64,000 bases of DNA from Axinella damicornis. Lineage: Eukaryota > Porifera > Demospongiae > Axinellida > Axinellidae. The notes under the pieces were generated by a model. That model saw nothing but the letters and a program-made list of their open reading frames with translations. It was not told where the DNA came from and made no database searches. A program made the translations under genes and the position numbers. The stretch spans positions 13,529,489 to 13,593,488 of the forward strand of contig OZ007509.1 of NCBI GenBank assembly GCA_963931865.1, read 5' to 3'. Shown piece by piece: positions 24,501 through 39,500 of this stretch (position 1 is its first letter; each line of letters begins with the position of its first letter).

Positions 24501-27500
24501 CTCTGCAACAACAGTCCTGTCGTTAAGGCAATTTCCCGTGGTCCAATAGTGGTCAAATTGCTCGTTAGTTCAGGCGGCAAAGTCCCCTAAATGTAAACAC
24601 AATCTTGATGATCAAAATTCTGCAGGCTCGTTCTTAAGTTTCCACCCACACGTTTGTTGTTTCTAATTTTAGATGCTGGTTAAAATCATGCATATATCTC
24701 GTTGGACAAGGCATTTAGAGTGTTGCAGCAAAGGTGAGCACATGTATACAGAAACCCACAATGGTCAACTGCTTCCATTTCATCAACAATTCATTGCAGA
24801 ATAGCACTCATCCACTCTGGTCCACAAGAGTTTGGTCATGCTCATATTTCATAGATGCATGCAATGTCCACCATTAACAACGTACTTTGCAATTGCAGGT
24901 GGGCCAACAAAAACGAACCTGAGCTACGAGCAGGATATTCTTGCAGAACATGGCCAGTTGCTACAGACGTTTGAAGGCTGGCAACAAAAGCAGCCATGAT
25001 GAACATTTTATTGTTATAGCTAGTAGAAGTAATTTTTGAAGAAGTATAGCTCCACTCCATCTGACTGCCTCCAGTAACAGTCTCCAAATGTCTGGAACAA
25101 CTTGCCATGTTCCGCACTAAATAACAGCTTCTGCCTGTCCTGCTTGTAGCTCAAGGTTCAAGGTTCATTTTCTTGCCCTATCCATGTATGGCGTACGGCA
25201 TACAGCAGTCAATTGGGAACGATAAAGCATGTCTTTAATTATATGAGTGAATGGACCACAAGGGCATGGCAAGACACCCACCCACACCTACACACACATT
25301 ATATATAAAATTTATGTCAAACATCTACCTACACGTAAGTCCCAACTACATGTACCATTGCATGTAACTTAAATAATTGTTCGTCTGTTTCTTGTCATAT
25401 TCACGTGATACATGACTAAAGTTTTGGTGCAAGCCTACCTAGACCCAAAGCATAGTGTGCATAAAAGACTTATACAAGCAGTACCAACGCTACGTTCGAA
25501 CCTCTGACAGCTGACAGAGCTCTCTGGCAAGGTCACTGTAGTTGCAGGGTGCATCCACTGGCTGCCCCCACTGGCCACCATTGATGAAGTCACCACCACA
25601 CTCCCTTGTGGCTACCAACTGTAAGTTGACTCCCTCACATGGGCACTGCAGCCCTGCCACTGCTCCAACTGGTGTCTCTGGCCACTGCAGGAGGAAGTCC
25701 AGCTCAGAGGAGGACTGGGAAGGCACAGTAGTGTTCTCTGCTGGACAAGCATCTGTGCAGACAGAGTGTAATATCTTCAGAATGCTACTATATCGATGTG
25801 GTGAAATTCAATGATGGACTATGCATGATACTTACCAAGCCTTTGCACGCTGATCACAGTGATGTTGACTCCCAAGTCTTCTGCAACAACAGCAAGGGTG
25901 TGCCCTACCTCCTGTACCACCACATCACTGCCCACCTCTCCATCCACCAAAATAGAAACTAGTATCGAGAGCTCTCCTTCTGTACCACTGTTAATCGTGT
26001 ACATACAATAGGAGTTAGAATGGCATGAACAATTAGCAATGAATGCATGCTACATATATTATTATAAGTACATTTAATTTGTGCAATTAGATTACATACT
26101 TTGTAGTATTGCTAGGTACAAGCTCCAAGGAGTACAAAGATATGCTGCTGTTTCCTCCAGTTGGCAGTAAAATACCAGCCACCTGTTGGTTTATCTGTGG
26201 ATGTGAGCAATGATACTAAACAACAGCAATCTTGAATGAGGCTTGCATGTTTTCGAAACTCACCTGATCAACAAAGTTGTTAGGAGAGTTCCCATAGCTA
26301 CTTGGGGATGTTGAGTAGACACAAAGAAACTGGCTGACACCTGTACAGGGACAATGTAGGGCATCATACAATAAAGATATAATGCACCATAGCTAGCTTA
26401 CTTATGACATTGACGTAGGCCTCAGAGGATGTAGCCGTCCCCAGTGTGTTGGTTGCAGTACAGTGGTACACTCCTCTGTCAGAAAGCTCCACCTCCTGAA
26501 TCACCAGCAGTGGTGAGATCTCTCCCGAAATCTCCCTCCCATCCTTGTACCAGGCTATGGTAGGCTGTGGGTTACCACTTGCTGTGCATCTCAAGACAAG
26601 ACGTTGGTAGAGTCTCAGGAATGTTGTCAGTGGACTGCTGCCAATTACTGGTGGATATGGAAACAGTGCTCCTGCAGATGCACAAACAACATGAAAAGTG
26701 TAATAGACCACATGTATGTTTACAACATTATTATTTTTATGATCTCACTATTTTCGCAGTTGGTACCATTCCATCCATCAGGACATTCACAAGTGTGAAC
26801 AAATGTCTGGCTTGAACAGGTGCCACCATTTAGGCAGGGAGAATGGTCACAGTGGTTCACTAATGAACAAGAAGAGCAGTATTAGAGTTAATGCTGAAAA
26901 TGTACTGAGCATTGACAAATACCTCAGCTTCACATACCTGCGCTAACTCTAAGCTGGTATGGCTCTGTGAGAAAAGAGGGTGCGTTATACCCATTCGATG
27001 CTCTGCACACATAAAAGCCACTGTCAGTCACTGTGAGATCATTGACAGTCAGAATACTTCTCCTGGCATATTCAACATCACTTCGGACACTTTCGACGGT
27101 CTCTTCAACTACTTGGAATCTATCGCTCAGTTCTGTTTGCAGGAATTGATTGTTTCTAATCCACACCATGGTGGGAAGTGGAGCACCTTCTGCTGTGCAC
27201 ACAAATGTGATGTTTTCACCACTGGCAACGGTGTAGACGTTTCCACCGAACTCTCGAACTAAGGGCTGCACTCTTAAATCCTATTGACACATAGAGAATC
27301 AAAATGCACAATTCAGCAGCAGCATTAATACACGCTATGAAAATTGACCCTTACCAAGGTGATAGCAAAATTTCCAAGGTGGTTACATTCGCAAACAGCC
27401 TCTTCCCTGGTCTCCTCTACCATGGAACAGCCGTCAGTGGACCATCCTCCGTACCCCTCATCCAGTGACTGGTCCCAGCAAGAACACTGGGTGTTGGTGC

Positions 27501-30500
27501 TGTTATAAAGAGCCTGGACAGGAAGAATTAAAGTGTGGTAAAAAAATAGCTAGTCACTCCAGGAAAAGGTTGATGGTTCACTTACTGGATTCTTGAGGAA
27601 ACGTAATTGCACTGGCTCTCTAAGTGTTGCCCCATTCGTTACATAACTGGATAACACGAGACTCCCTATCCTGTTGTATGTGAAGCCGTTATGTTGTATG
27701 TAGATCCTGCGTCTCAAGAATAGTTGGCCATTCAAGAAGGAAACGTACACGATCTTCGCTTGAGTACTGGGAGGAAGTCCATCAAAGAGAGATTCGGGTG
27801 TACTAACTGAAGCGGTGGCATTACCGGAAATCTGTGTCCTAATATCTGATTCTTCAATGCCTTGAAAGTTGAAAGAATTCCCAAGAATTACACTCAGGTT
27901 CTGACTGGCTGGATACTCAGTGTCGATTATTCGAATCACCACAGCAAATGTATTTCTCAGAATTAAAGTTATTGTGTCATTCCTCAGGACAGGGTAGTTA
28001 GTGGCAAGGAGCTCAATCACAGCCAGTAACCTGTACAAGGTAACAGTATGTATACAAATAATTCAATTCATGATGTAAAAATGTTTTCACACATACCTTC
28101 CAGAAACATTGAACTCTTCCTGCGCCAACTGCAGTTCATGTACTGGTGCTTGCAGGAGACTGTCTATCACATCAAAAAGTTCTTCCGACATCTGTATAAG
28201 GAGACACAACATACAATGGGTTTAACATATGTGTAGCAGGCTACCCACCATTTTCACTTAGAATGGTGGGAGCTGGGAGCAAGGCTACATACGTACGTGT
28301 AGAAACATAAATACACGAGGGAGTGGGCATAATTACATCTGACACATACCTGCAAGTTCCCAGTGCCATTCATTAATTCCTGTTCCACTAGCTCAACTGT
28401 GAGGGCAATTTCCAACAGTCCAACAACACTTCCATTTCTAGTTAGTTCAACCAGCGTTACAGCCTGTACATTTCAGAAAGTTCATAATTACCACAACATT
28501 TAGCTATGTCTGACTGTTATCAGCGTACTTACATCAGGTGATTGGCAAAGCTTCCTGGAAAGGTCACTGAAATTACAGGCGAAATCAACTGGAGACTCCC
28601 ATCTCCCGCCACTGATAAAGTCACCGCTACATGACCTTCTTGCTGCTCTATAAACAGTGTTGGTTTCACATGGACACTGCACCACTGCTACAGCTCCAAT
28701 TGGTGTCTCTGGCCATTGCAGTTGGAAATTAAGTTCCGATAGAGAAACTGAAAGAATTGTAGTGATGGCTCCTGGGCAGGCATCTGAAAACAATATAGTA
28801 TATGTTGTATGTTACAACATGCACTTCCAAATGTCCACTCATCTTGGGAGTGAACAATCCTGGGAAACTCACCGAGTCTTTGTACGCTGATGACAGTGAT
28901 GTTGACCCCCAAATTCTCTGCAACACCAGTGAGGGTCTGCCCTACCTCCTGTACAACCATATCACTGCCCACCTCTCCATCAGTGAGAACAGTGATCAGC
29001 AGTGTTATTTCTCCCATTGTCTCACTGAATGAATTAATGTAGCACATGTAATCAGACACTCAGATAGCTACATATGATGTTAACACTCACTTGATGTCAA
29101 ATCCAAGTGGCTGTTCTACAGAATATATGGAGACACTACTGTTTTCATCCGTGTACACAGAATCACCGGCCACTTGTTGGTTCACCTTGGTGGAGCACAA
29201 TCAAACACAGCCTGGTTAATATGTGTTTACATACCACATGTACAGGTTATGCACTGTTGACCTTTGTGAATTAAAATGAATGGGGTCATCACAAATTCAG
29301 TTTGATACCATAAGATAAAAGATTCTTCATTGTTCAACACTTCTATCCTGAACTAAGCCTTCAACAAGGCCTTCATTGTTGAAACTCCATGGACAGATCT
29401 AGATGGATAGACAAACCAATCACTCTACCCCTGCTGCGTGCATGCACAAGGGGTGGGTAATGATCTCAGTCATTTGAAGTAGTAGTAGTAAAGGTCAACT
29501 CTGCCCCGCAACCACATACAGTGTCAGCAAAAATCTGCTCCTCATCTGGTTGCCCGGAGATGCTGTATCTGCAGAGGAATTGTCTGATACCTGTAGTTGC
29601 AGACCAGAATATCAGCAGCATAATATTGGTGACAGCAAGAACGTACAAAACAGTGTTGTACCATTGATGTTGATGACTGCTTGATCAGATGTAGCAGTCC
29701 CCAATATGTTGGTTGCGGTGCAGTAGTACACACCCCTGTCAGAAATTTCCACTTCCTGGATTACCAATCGTGGTGAGCCTTCCCCTGGAATTCTCCTTCC
29801 ATCTTTGTACCAGGCTATGGTAGGCTGTGGGTTGCCACTTGCTATGCATCTCAATGCAAGTGACTGATATAGATTTAAGAATATGGTTAAGGGTGCAGTC
29901 TCAATACGTGGTGGGAAGGTGGTTTCTGCACCTACACAATGATATGGCAGGCATACATATCAATGTCATTATGTTAAGTCTCCAAACTGAGAGGTTCTGT
30001 AATGTGAGACAAAGATGCTTACGGTTTTCACAGTTGACTCCATTCCATTCATTGATACATTCACAACGATAGTAAGATATCGTATTGGAACAGTTGCCAC
30101 CATTCAGACAGGGAGAACTTGCACAGTGATTTTCAACAACTGTATAAATCAAGGAAAAAGAATCCACTAATACTCGCATTCTGGGAAATAACTGGTTTCC
30201 TAGACACTTTGGAGGGCAGAATATGTAATCATGGGGGGCAGAATATGTGATCATGGGGGGCAGAATATGTGATCATGGGGGTACATCACTTATTTACTGG
30301 ATGTGATGATTAGTTGGTAGGGCTGTTGGAGAACAGCAGCACTGCTGAGCCCATTGGTAGCCTTGCAGGAGTACAGTCCATTGTCTCCACCAGTTAGATC
30401 AAAGATAGTTAGCGTACTCTGCTTGGCATATACGACATCTACGCGATTGCTTGGTACTGCCGCCTCCAAGAGTTGGAAGCGATGGTTCAACCTGGTCTGC

Positions 30501-33500
30501 AGAAATTGACCGTTCCGCAACCACACAACATCAGCAAGAGGACTTCCATCTACTGTACAGGAGAGAGAGACATTTTCTCCAGACAGAAGGTTGTAAGTAG
30601 TGCCACCTTCATCCCTGATGATGGACTCAGCTGTGGAAGAGAGAAATCAAATCACAATCATTACACAGATATAGTATGCATTTACGCTGCATTGGAGCAC
30701 ACTTTCCTTGTCACACTGGGAGTGGCTATAGCCTCGTTCCCAGGCTCTCCCCCCCCCCCCCCCCCCCCCCCCCCCCCGTATTTTTCGTCGGCGCGCGCAG
30801 GGGAGGAGCCTGGGAACGAGGCTAGAGTGGCTATAGGTAAAGTCTCCCAACGAAACAGAAAGTTCAAGGTACAAGAACCTTACTATAGACATGAAGCTGT
30901 GCTGTTGCAGATTCATTTCCATGGTCGTTACTTGTGATGCAGATGTACTGCCCAGCATCTGACAGTGAGACGTTGTGGATGTTCAAAGTGCTAGTTGCAG
31001 TTCCAATGCCACGAATAGTATATTTTTCGGAATTAGTAAGTGCTATTCCCTCAAATTCCCATGCTGCTGTATGCAGTGGACGAGCTTCTGCAGTGCATGC
31101 AAATGTGGCTGTGCTGCCTTCCAGTAAAGACAAGTCACCTGGGGTTTCACTGATATCTGGCGGACCTGTTGTAAAAGATGAATACACAAACATGATCTCT
31201 CTATTTGTTCTGTTCATACTTTCAATCATCTACTGAACAATACTATCCACGATTGAACTAACTTTCTATCTCCAGAAAAATTGATCCAGATCCAATTCCA
31301 GCTGTGTTGGTAGCTGTCATGGTGTACGTTCCTCTATCCATCTTTGTCAGGGGACCAACGTGTAACGAAAGCATATCTTCTGAGAACCTGTAATGAGCAT
31401 CTGGCGTTCGCATGAGTGTGAGTTCTGTAGTGGATCCATTGCTCGATTCAAACATCCATTGGATGCCATCTAGAGTTACTGGTGGGAGATCATTGGATAT
31501 GTTGAACCTCAAAGTGATGCTCTGGCCCACCACTTTGATATATCTGCCTGGTGGTACAGTTACAGTAGCAATGGCTGTGAATGGATGAACAAAACAGAGT
31601 GCATGATTAAATGCAATACTGATGGTATAAGGTAAATGGACCTTCTTGTAAACTATGAAAGAAATCATAGGGAAAGTAGGGTTATTTGTACCTAGACCTG
31701 ACATCCCTGGATGTGAAGTGTCTGAGTTATTGATGTGAATTAGATGTGTTATATTTTGGTAATGGGAGAACAGTAGGAAATCAGGTTTTAAAGCCTTCAC
31801 AAAAATGGACACAAAAGTGTTGTTGCCATAGCAGCAGAGTAACAAAACTCATTGAAAGATTTGTTTGTTGTAATAAATCAGTACTTACAGACAACTGTCA
31901 ATATGGCTGAATTTGATGTCGCTTCATAGACACCTGATGTAAGATTGTTCATTGCAACACAGAAGTAAGCTCCATCATCAGATGGTGTTAAATCCAAGTA
32001 GGTAAGGCTGCTTTCATACACTGGTGCTCTGTCGGTGACAGTGATGTCAATGTCAGGCCCTTCCATGATGGTTAGGTTTTCCCCAGACTTGTACCACAGA
32101 AGTGTTAAGGCTGGGATTCCTCTTGCAGAACAAGAAACACTGGCACTGCTGCCAACATAGCCTATGGTAGCTTCTGGATGTCCTGTGATTAGTACTCGTA
32201 CTGTAACATAAAAACAGACATTATTAACAGGAAATTTTTCAACATGCACATCAAAATACACCTAGCTATGCACCTTCAACAATGAGATCGAAGGGAATGG
32301 TGTGACTGCCAGCTTCATTCTCGGCAAAGCAGTCATACACAGCTCCATCATCTTCTTGAACTCTACACAACTCCAGAAGAGATCGCACAAAAGTAGCCCC
32401 TTCAATTGTCACTGGATTTCTCCAAATGGTGACATTGCCGGATCCATTCATAATGTGAATCCCGCTCTGTAGCCATGACACTGTTGGTAGTGGTGTACCG
32501 TAGGCCACACAGTAGAATAACACAGAAGTGTTGACACCAACTCTGGTGGTTGGTTGTGGATACACTTTGATCGCAGCTGTGAGAGAAGACGAAAGGGACG
32601 ACATACCATTAAGCATGAAAGTAGATCTATAGGCTGATTGCCCTCCCTCCCTCCCGCCCTCCCTCCCTCCCGCCTCCCTCCCTCCCTCCCTCCCTCCCTC
32701 CCTCCCTCCCTCCCTCCCTCCCTCCCTCCCTCCCTCCCTCCCTCCCTCCCTGTCCCCAGGCCTCCGCCCAGATTTATCTCGCAGCCGTGGAGGCAGAGAA
32801 CTTGTGTTGATCCAATGACAAAGAGCATACATAGCACTACTCAGGTATAAATAATTATAAGTGATGGTGTAATTTTAACTGCAATTAAGATCATGTCATC
32901 GTTTGCATGTATGTGTTGTGCTGCTTGTAGTCTTCTAACCAATAAACGTTGTAGACATCTGATTATAAATCTCTGTCGATGCCATGAGTAGGCAACCTAA
33001 TTAGCTCCCTAGACATCATTAAGCTAAACATCTCAGCAAGATGCCATTTCTTACCTCCTACGTGAATAACAGTGACCTGGAAACTGAAGTTGTGTATTCC
33101 AAGTTGACTCTCTGCACTGCAGCTATAGACACCAGCATCTGTAAGCTGACTTCTGCACAATACCATAACAGATTTTGTAAAAACAACACCACTGCCACTA
33201 TCCATCATAAATTCTGAGTTTATAGTCACACGAGAGTCATTAAAACTCAGCGAACTGCCATTCCTGCTCCAGGTCAGCAAAGGCAGTGGTACTCCGTATG
33301 CCACACAGGTCAACACCACTGTACTTCCTCCTTCTATATGAGTATCCTTTGCTGGGTGGAGCACTACACGGGCTGGAGTGAGCTCTGTAGAGGGCATGAC
33401 AGTCATGGTTAGAATCAGACTATAGTATGGTTGAGGATAAAATGAGACCCACCTTCAATAGGTTCTGGCACCTCAAACAGGTAACTATCATTTCCAGCTT

Positions 33501-36500
33501 CATTACTAACAAGGCAGCTATGTGAACTTGAATTTACTCCGCAGTCCTCGAGAGTGGATGTAACGAAGGTAACCCCATTCAATCTCAGCAGGTTCTGGTG
33601 TATACGGAACTCAGATTCATTGTTAAATGATGAGTTGGGGGCTGTCAGATTGCTCCAAGTGATAGACGGTAGTGGTGTACCGTATGCTGCACATGTGAGG
33701 AATGCAGTGTCTCGACTGTCCACAGTTGTTACAAACTCGGGATGCAGTGCAATTTCAGCTGTAAAAGGAGGACAAATAATTTATGATGCTGTGGGGATGA
33801 TCATATAGAGACAATTAACATTTGAAAGGCGTCTTACCTTCTTCATTTCTGACACTTAGCATGAATGTGAAAGTGTTGTTTCCTACATCATTTACTGCTG
33901 TACAGCTGTAAGCCCCTGCATCAGTAAGTCTAGAACTGCAAATCTCCATCGACAACTTTACTACAGCCACTCTACTGTCATCCTCTAATGTCATGTCCTT
34001 GGTGATGATTACTCGAGAGTTGTTTGCCAATTCCATGTCACCTCTACTCCAGTAGACAAAGGGAAGTGGTACTCCATAGCCTACACACGTTAGAACTAAG
34101 GAATTGCCTGCGTTGATCTCAATGTGATCGTTTGGGTGAATTTCAATTCTTGCAGGACGTTGATCTGCGTAGAAAGGGAAAGCAACTCTTTGAGAGAATG
34201 CCCAGATAACAACTGTACAATTGTAAGGTATGAAACAATGAGGATAGATCTGAACCTACCTTCTGCTTGAAGCATAACTCGAAAGCCAAAAGTATTTTTT
34301 CCCGTGCTGCTCATAACAGTACAGTCATATGCAACTGATTCATTGATGCCACATATCACCAAAATTGACTTGACAAAGCCTACTCCTCCTTCGTTCGCTA
34401 TCTCATCACGAATGGTGATGCTGGACTCATCTCTGAGTGTAGTTTCATTCTGGATCCAGTTCACAAGGGGTGTAGGAAACCCATAGCCAATGCATTGCAA
34501 GATTACAGTGTCACCAGGATTGACTTCTGTCACTACCACAGGATGCAGCACGACCATTGGAGGCTCTGTTGGTGAATATTAATGTCATAACTGGGACATA
34601 TTAAAGATGCCTCCACTGATGTATTCATTCATACTTTCATTTCACTAAAAAATGCTTACCAGTTGCAGCAACAAGCAGAGAGATTTCAAAATCGGCCATA
34701 TTTATTCCACTGTCAGCAATGCAGACGTAGAGTGTACCGTTATTTTCCTCTACGCCGCACACTTCCAGGCTTGACTTGACAAAAGTGACACCACCAACAG
34801 TAACTAGGCTCTGATTGATGGAGGTGTGTGAACCATTGGCCAGTGTGGAACCATTTCGGACCCAGGAGATTGACGGTAGTGGGAACCCATAGGAAGCACA
34901 GAAATAAAGAGTAGTGTGTCCATTGTCAACTTCAACATTGGACTCGGGATGAATTACAATCCTCAAACGTTCTGCAGAATGGAATACAAATGTTAAGTCT
35001 GTGCATCGTGTTACCTGTGCACCACAATGCTATACATTTACCTTCAGCCTGTAGTTCGATGACACTAGTGAAGAAATCTCTGCCATTTTGATAGTCAGCT
35101 GAGCAGGTGTATGTACTGGCATTTGCATGACATACTCCAAGTGTTGATGTGATGAAGCTAAAGCCAGCTTCAGTCACCAGGCGTTGGTAGAGTATGATTC
35201 CGGAGCCATTATTCAGTTCAGTGGTTTGTTGAGTCCAAGAAAGTGATGGCAAAGGATGTCCAAATGCTGCACATGTAAGGAGTACAGTACTGCCACCTGT
35301 GACTCCTGTTACAGCTTCCGGATGTACTACAATTTCAGCTGGAAATGAACAACAAAATTTTGTATTAAAAGATTACAAACAATGTTGCTTTTAACATTGC
35401 ACGTTTCTTAGTTCTTGATACATCCAGAAGCTATAGCTACATGCTTCAACTAATGAACCCAAAAGATAGAACTGCATGAACACATGTCCTGGACTATGTT
35501 TACCTTCTAGACTCTCCACACTCAATTCAAATGTGAAACTGTCATCTCTGATGCCATTGCTCGCAAGGCAACTGTAGGTGCCAACATCTGCGAGCTCACT
35601 TCTGCACAGTTTCATAATGGATTTTGCAAAAATAACACCACTGGCACTGTCTGTTACTGTATTCGAGTATATAGTTATATGAGAGTCATTTGAACGCAAC
35701 AAACTGCCATTTCGGCTCCAGTTAAGTGAAGGTGGTGGTACTCCGTATGCCACACAGGTCAACACCACTGTACTTCCAGCTTCTATGTGGGTATCTCTTG
35801 CTGGGTGGAGCACTACACGGGCTGGACTAAGTTCTGTGGAGGGGAATTGATTACTTATCAGAATATGCAGGTTATGAACATGTCAAAGGTACATACACAC
35901 CTTGGTTTCCAGGCACTTCAAAGCTATAGATGTCATTTCCAGCTACGTTGCTGGCAGTGCAGTTATGAGAGCTGGAGTTAACTCTGCAGTCTTCGAGAGT
36001 GGATGTAACAAATGTAACCCCATTTGATGTCAGTAGGTTTTGGTGTATGCGGATTTCAGATTCATTGTTATAAGAGGAATTGTTAGCTGCCAGAGTACTC
36101 CAGGTGATGGATGGCAGCGGAGTACCAGATGCTGCACACGTAAAGAGTGCAGTGTCCCCGTTGTCCACATACGTTTCAGATTCGGGATGTATCACAATCT
36201 CAGCTATAAGCAATAGAGAATATCAATCATAAGTGATTTTTTCTATCCCATTAAAATTCACTGAATATATGTATGAAGTTAGGTTGCAATACAATAAACA
36301 CAGGTGAAGATTGCTACACTATAGCCCTCATACAGTTCCAACACCCTTTAAGGAACAATAATATCCTACCTTTCTCAGTCTGCACGGATAGCAAGAATGT
36401 GAAAGAGTCATTTCCGATACTGTTTACTGCTGTACAGCTATAAATCCCACCATCATTCAGCCCAGAACTACAAATCTCCATCGTTAATTTCACTACAGCC

Positions 36501-39500
36501 ACTCCACTGTCATCCTCTATAGCTACATCTTCAACGATGATTAAATGAGAGTTGTTAGTCAGTTTTGTATCTCCTCTGCTCCAGTAGACAATTGGAAGAG
36601 GCACTCCATAACCTACACATGTCAGTACTGCAGTACTGCCTGCACTGATCTCAACATGATCAATCGGATGGATCTCAATCTTTGCAGGAACTTGCTCTGG
36701 AGAGAAAGAATTCTCGGTGGTAAATTCAAACCTTTATAAACTATGTAAAATCGTGAGTATTATGTCAACCATGCATTAGGGAAGCTAGGGTGAAATGGCT
36801 GAAATTCAACATGCCTGCACTAATACGCTAGCTAGATGAGTTTGTGATTGCCTAATTAGTACCTTCAACTCGAGGGAAGACTTGAATGCATTAGGTATGC
36901 AGGGTGAAATGGCTGAACTTCAACATGCCTGCACTATACTACTACGATATATGAACATGTGATTACCTTCAGCTCGAGGGAAGACTTGAATGTTGATAGT
37001 GGTATTCCCTATGGTGTTTGCCACATCACAGTTGTATGTAACTGGGTCACTAACACTACAAATCTCCAAGGTTGACTTCGTAAAACATACTCCTCCCTCA
37101 TTCACCAACTCCTTGTAAATGACGGCATTGGATGCATTACTATGTGTGGTTCCATTCTGTGTCCAGGTTATATGAGGTGTAGGGAACCCATAGCCAACAC
37201 ATTGCAAGATCACTGTGTGACCAGGATCGACAGCGTTTAGTAGCACGGGATGCACCACAATCACTGGAGATTCTGTATGTAGTGCAGTAAAATAATATTA
37301 TTCATCACTAATTGGTACAACCTTTAACATGGAAAGGATATCAGGAAGCCAGCACAGAGATTGTTACCTTCAGTGTTGATGAATAATTCAAAGCCAAAAG
37401 TAGCTCTGCCAGCTTCATTCTCAGACCTACAACTGTACACTCCAACATTGGCTCCTCCAGTGTCGCAGATTTGTAAGAGTGACTTGCTAAATAGTACTCC
37501 TCCAGAGCTTATCACTTCGTGGCTGATTGTGATGTTGGAGCCATTAGTTAGCGCACTTTCATTCAGTGTCCAGACAGTCAGTGGCAAAGGAGTGCCAAGT
37601 GTAATGCAGTGCAAGAACACAGAGTCATGCATCTCTACCACGGTGATGTTTCCAGGATGAATAATGACCTGCGGCAGATCTACATCAAAATATACAAATG
37701 CATGTAGTCACAACAGACATCTGAAAGTGCATGTTTGTGATAAGGATGTAGAATAGATTGTCTCACCTTTTGAGCTGACAAGTAGATGAAAACCAAAATC
37801 AGTCATGTCAATTCCATTCTCAATAATACAGCGGTAGTAGCTGTCTGAGTCTTCTGTGCTACACACTTCCAGGCTTGACTTAACAAAAGTGACCCCACCA
37901 ACACTAACTAGGCTCTGATTGATGGAGGTGAGTGAACCATTGGCCAGAGTTGTACTATTTCGGACCCAGGAGATTGATGGTAGTGGGAACCCATAGGAAA
38001 CACAATGTAAGATCATAGCACTTGCATTGTGAAATTGAGTCGTAGTTTCTGGGTGGATCACAAGTTCCAGTGGTTCTACAGGAAAGGGACACATTTAGTA
38101 AAATATGCACTTCATCAATAGAAAGCAGCTTTACAATTACCTTCTGCTAGTAGTTCCACAGTAGTGACAAAGACGTCTTGGTTGTTCTGATTAACAGCTG
38201 AGCAGGTGTATGTGCTGGCATTTGTACTACATACTTCAAGAGTGGAAGCCATAAAACTAATGCCAGCTTCAGTCACTAGCCGTGGATAGACAATAAACCC
38301 GGAGCCATTATTCAGTTCTCTGCTTTGCTGGGTCCAAGAAAGTGATGGTAAAGGATGTCCAGATGCTACACATGAGAGGAGTATGGTACTGCCAACTTTG
38401 ACTTTGGTCACAGCTTCAGGAATCACAACAATCTCAGCTGGAAAGAGAAATGATGGTTAACATCTATTCACTCCATACAGGCATAGTAAGTAGGCCATAT
38501 ACAGTGTCCCCTAAAACAATGATTGGGCATGTAGACTAACCCATAGTACTACGTTCAAAATGTTTAGTGTTCTCACCTTCATCAGCATTTACAATGACCT
38601 CAAAACTATCAAAATCACTCCCACGTTCGTTCACTGCAGAGCAGCTATATACACTGGGGTCTCCAATGTGGCAGGCCTCCAGTGTGGATGTGACAAAGCC
38701 CAATCCACTTTCGGTTACAAGTTTTGTATAGATCTTGATCCTGGAGTCGTTGCTCAAGACAGTGTTATTCTGGTTCCAGGTAATAACGGGCAAGGGAGTA
38801 CCAGCTGCTGCACACACAAAGAGACCACTGCTTCCACCAAGTATCACGTTGACGTCCTCAGGATGAACCAAAATGTCGGCTAGATGTAGCAAAAGTATGA
38901 AAATGTCGCAGTGTTATCTTTATTCATTGCCTATTGAAGCTGCTAATTAGTCATTGCTGTTAGCATGCATGAATATAGGTAGCTCTCAGTTGTTGTTTGT
39001 AATTGAAAAACGTGAGATTGTGATTGCCTGCCACAAGGGCGGAGCCTCAGTGGGTTGATTGTTATGAGAGCTTATATAGTTTTCGGTAGCCACCATAAAA
39101 TTATGCATGCTTCATTATTGATACATGTTGTATACTAGGAACTCCCCTAGCGAGTTAACATGGACAGATCGAGGCTATGGCTATGCAAAAGAATATTTTG
39201 AGGTCATAACCTTGCATTGGAGCCTAAAACTACACTAGTAATAAATTGCAACGAACACTTGACTTAGGAATTCAGCCGCAGGTTGTAAACACAGGTGAAG
39301 ATTGCTCACTATAGCCCTCATACAGTTCCAACACCCTTTAATATTATGATGAACAATAATATCCTACCTTTCTCAGTCTGCACAGATAGCAAGAATGTGA
39401 AAGAGTCATTTCCGATACTGTTTACTGCCGTACAGCTATAAATCCCAGCATCATTCAGCCTAGAACTACAAATCTCCATCGATAATTTCACTACAGCCAC

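Noticed and set aside
30647..30958. Reading frames with poly-Gly or poly-Pro near 30700-30870
   Set aside because: They cross the C homopolymer of a fold-back element and the antisense of an Ig exon.
32448..32850. Gly/Arg/Glu-rich and Pro-rich reading frames
   Set aside because: They are translations of the CCCT microsatellite in an intron.
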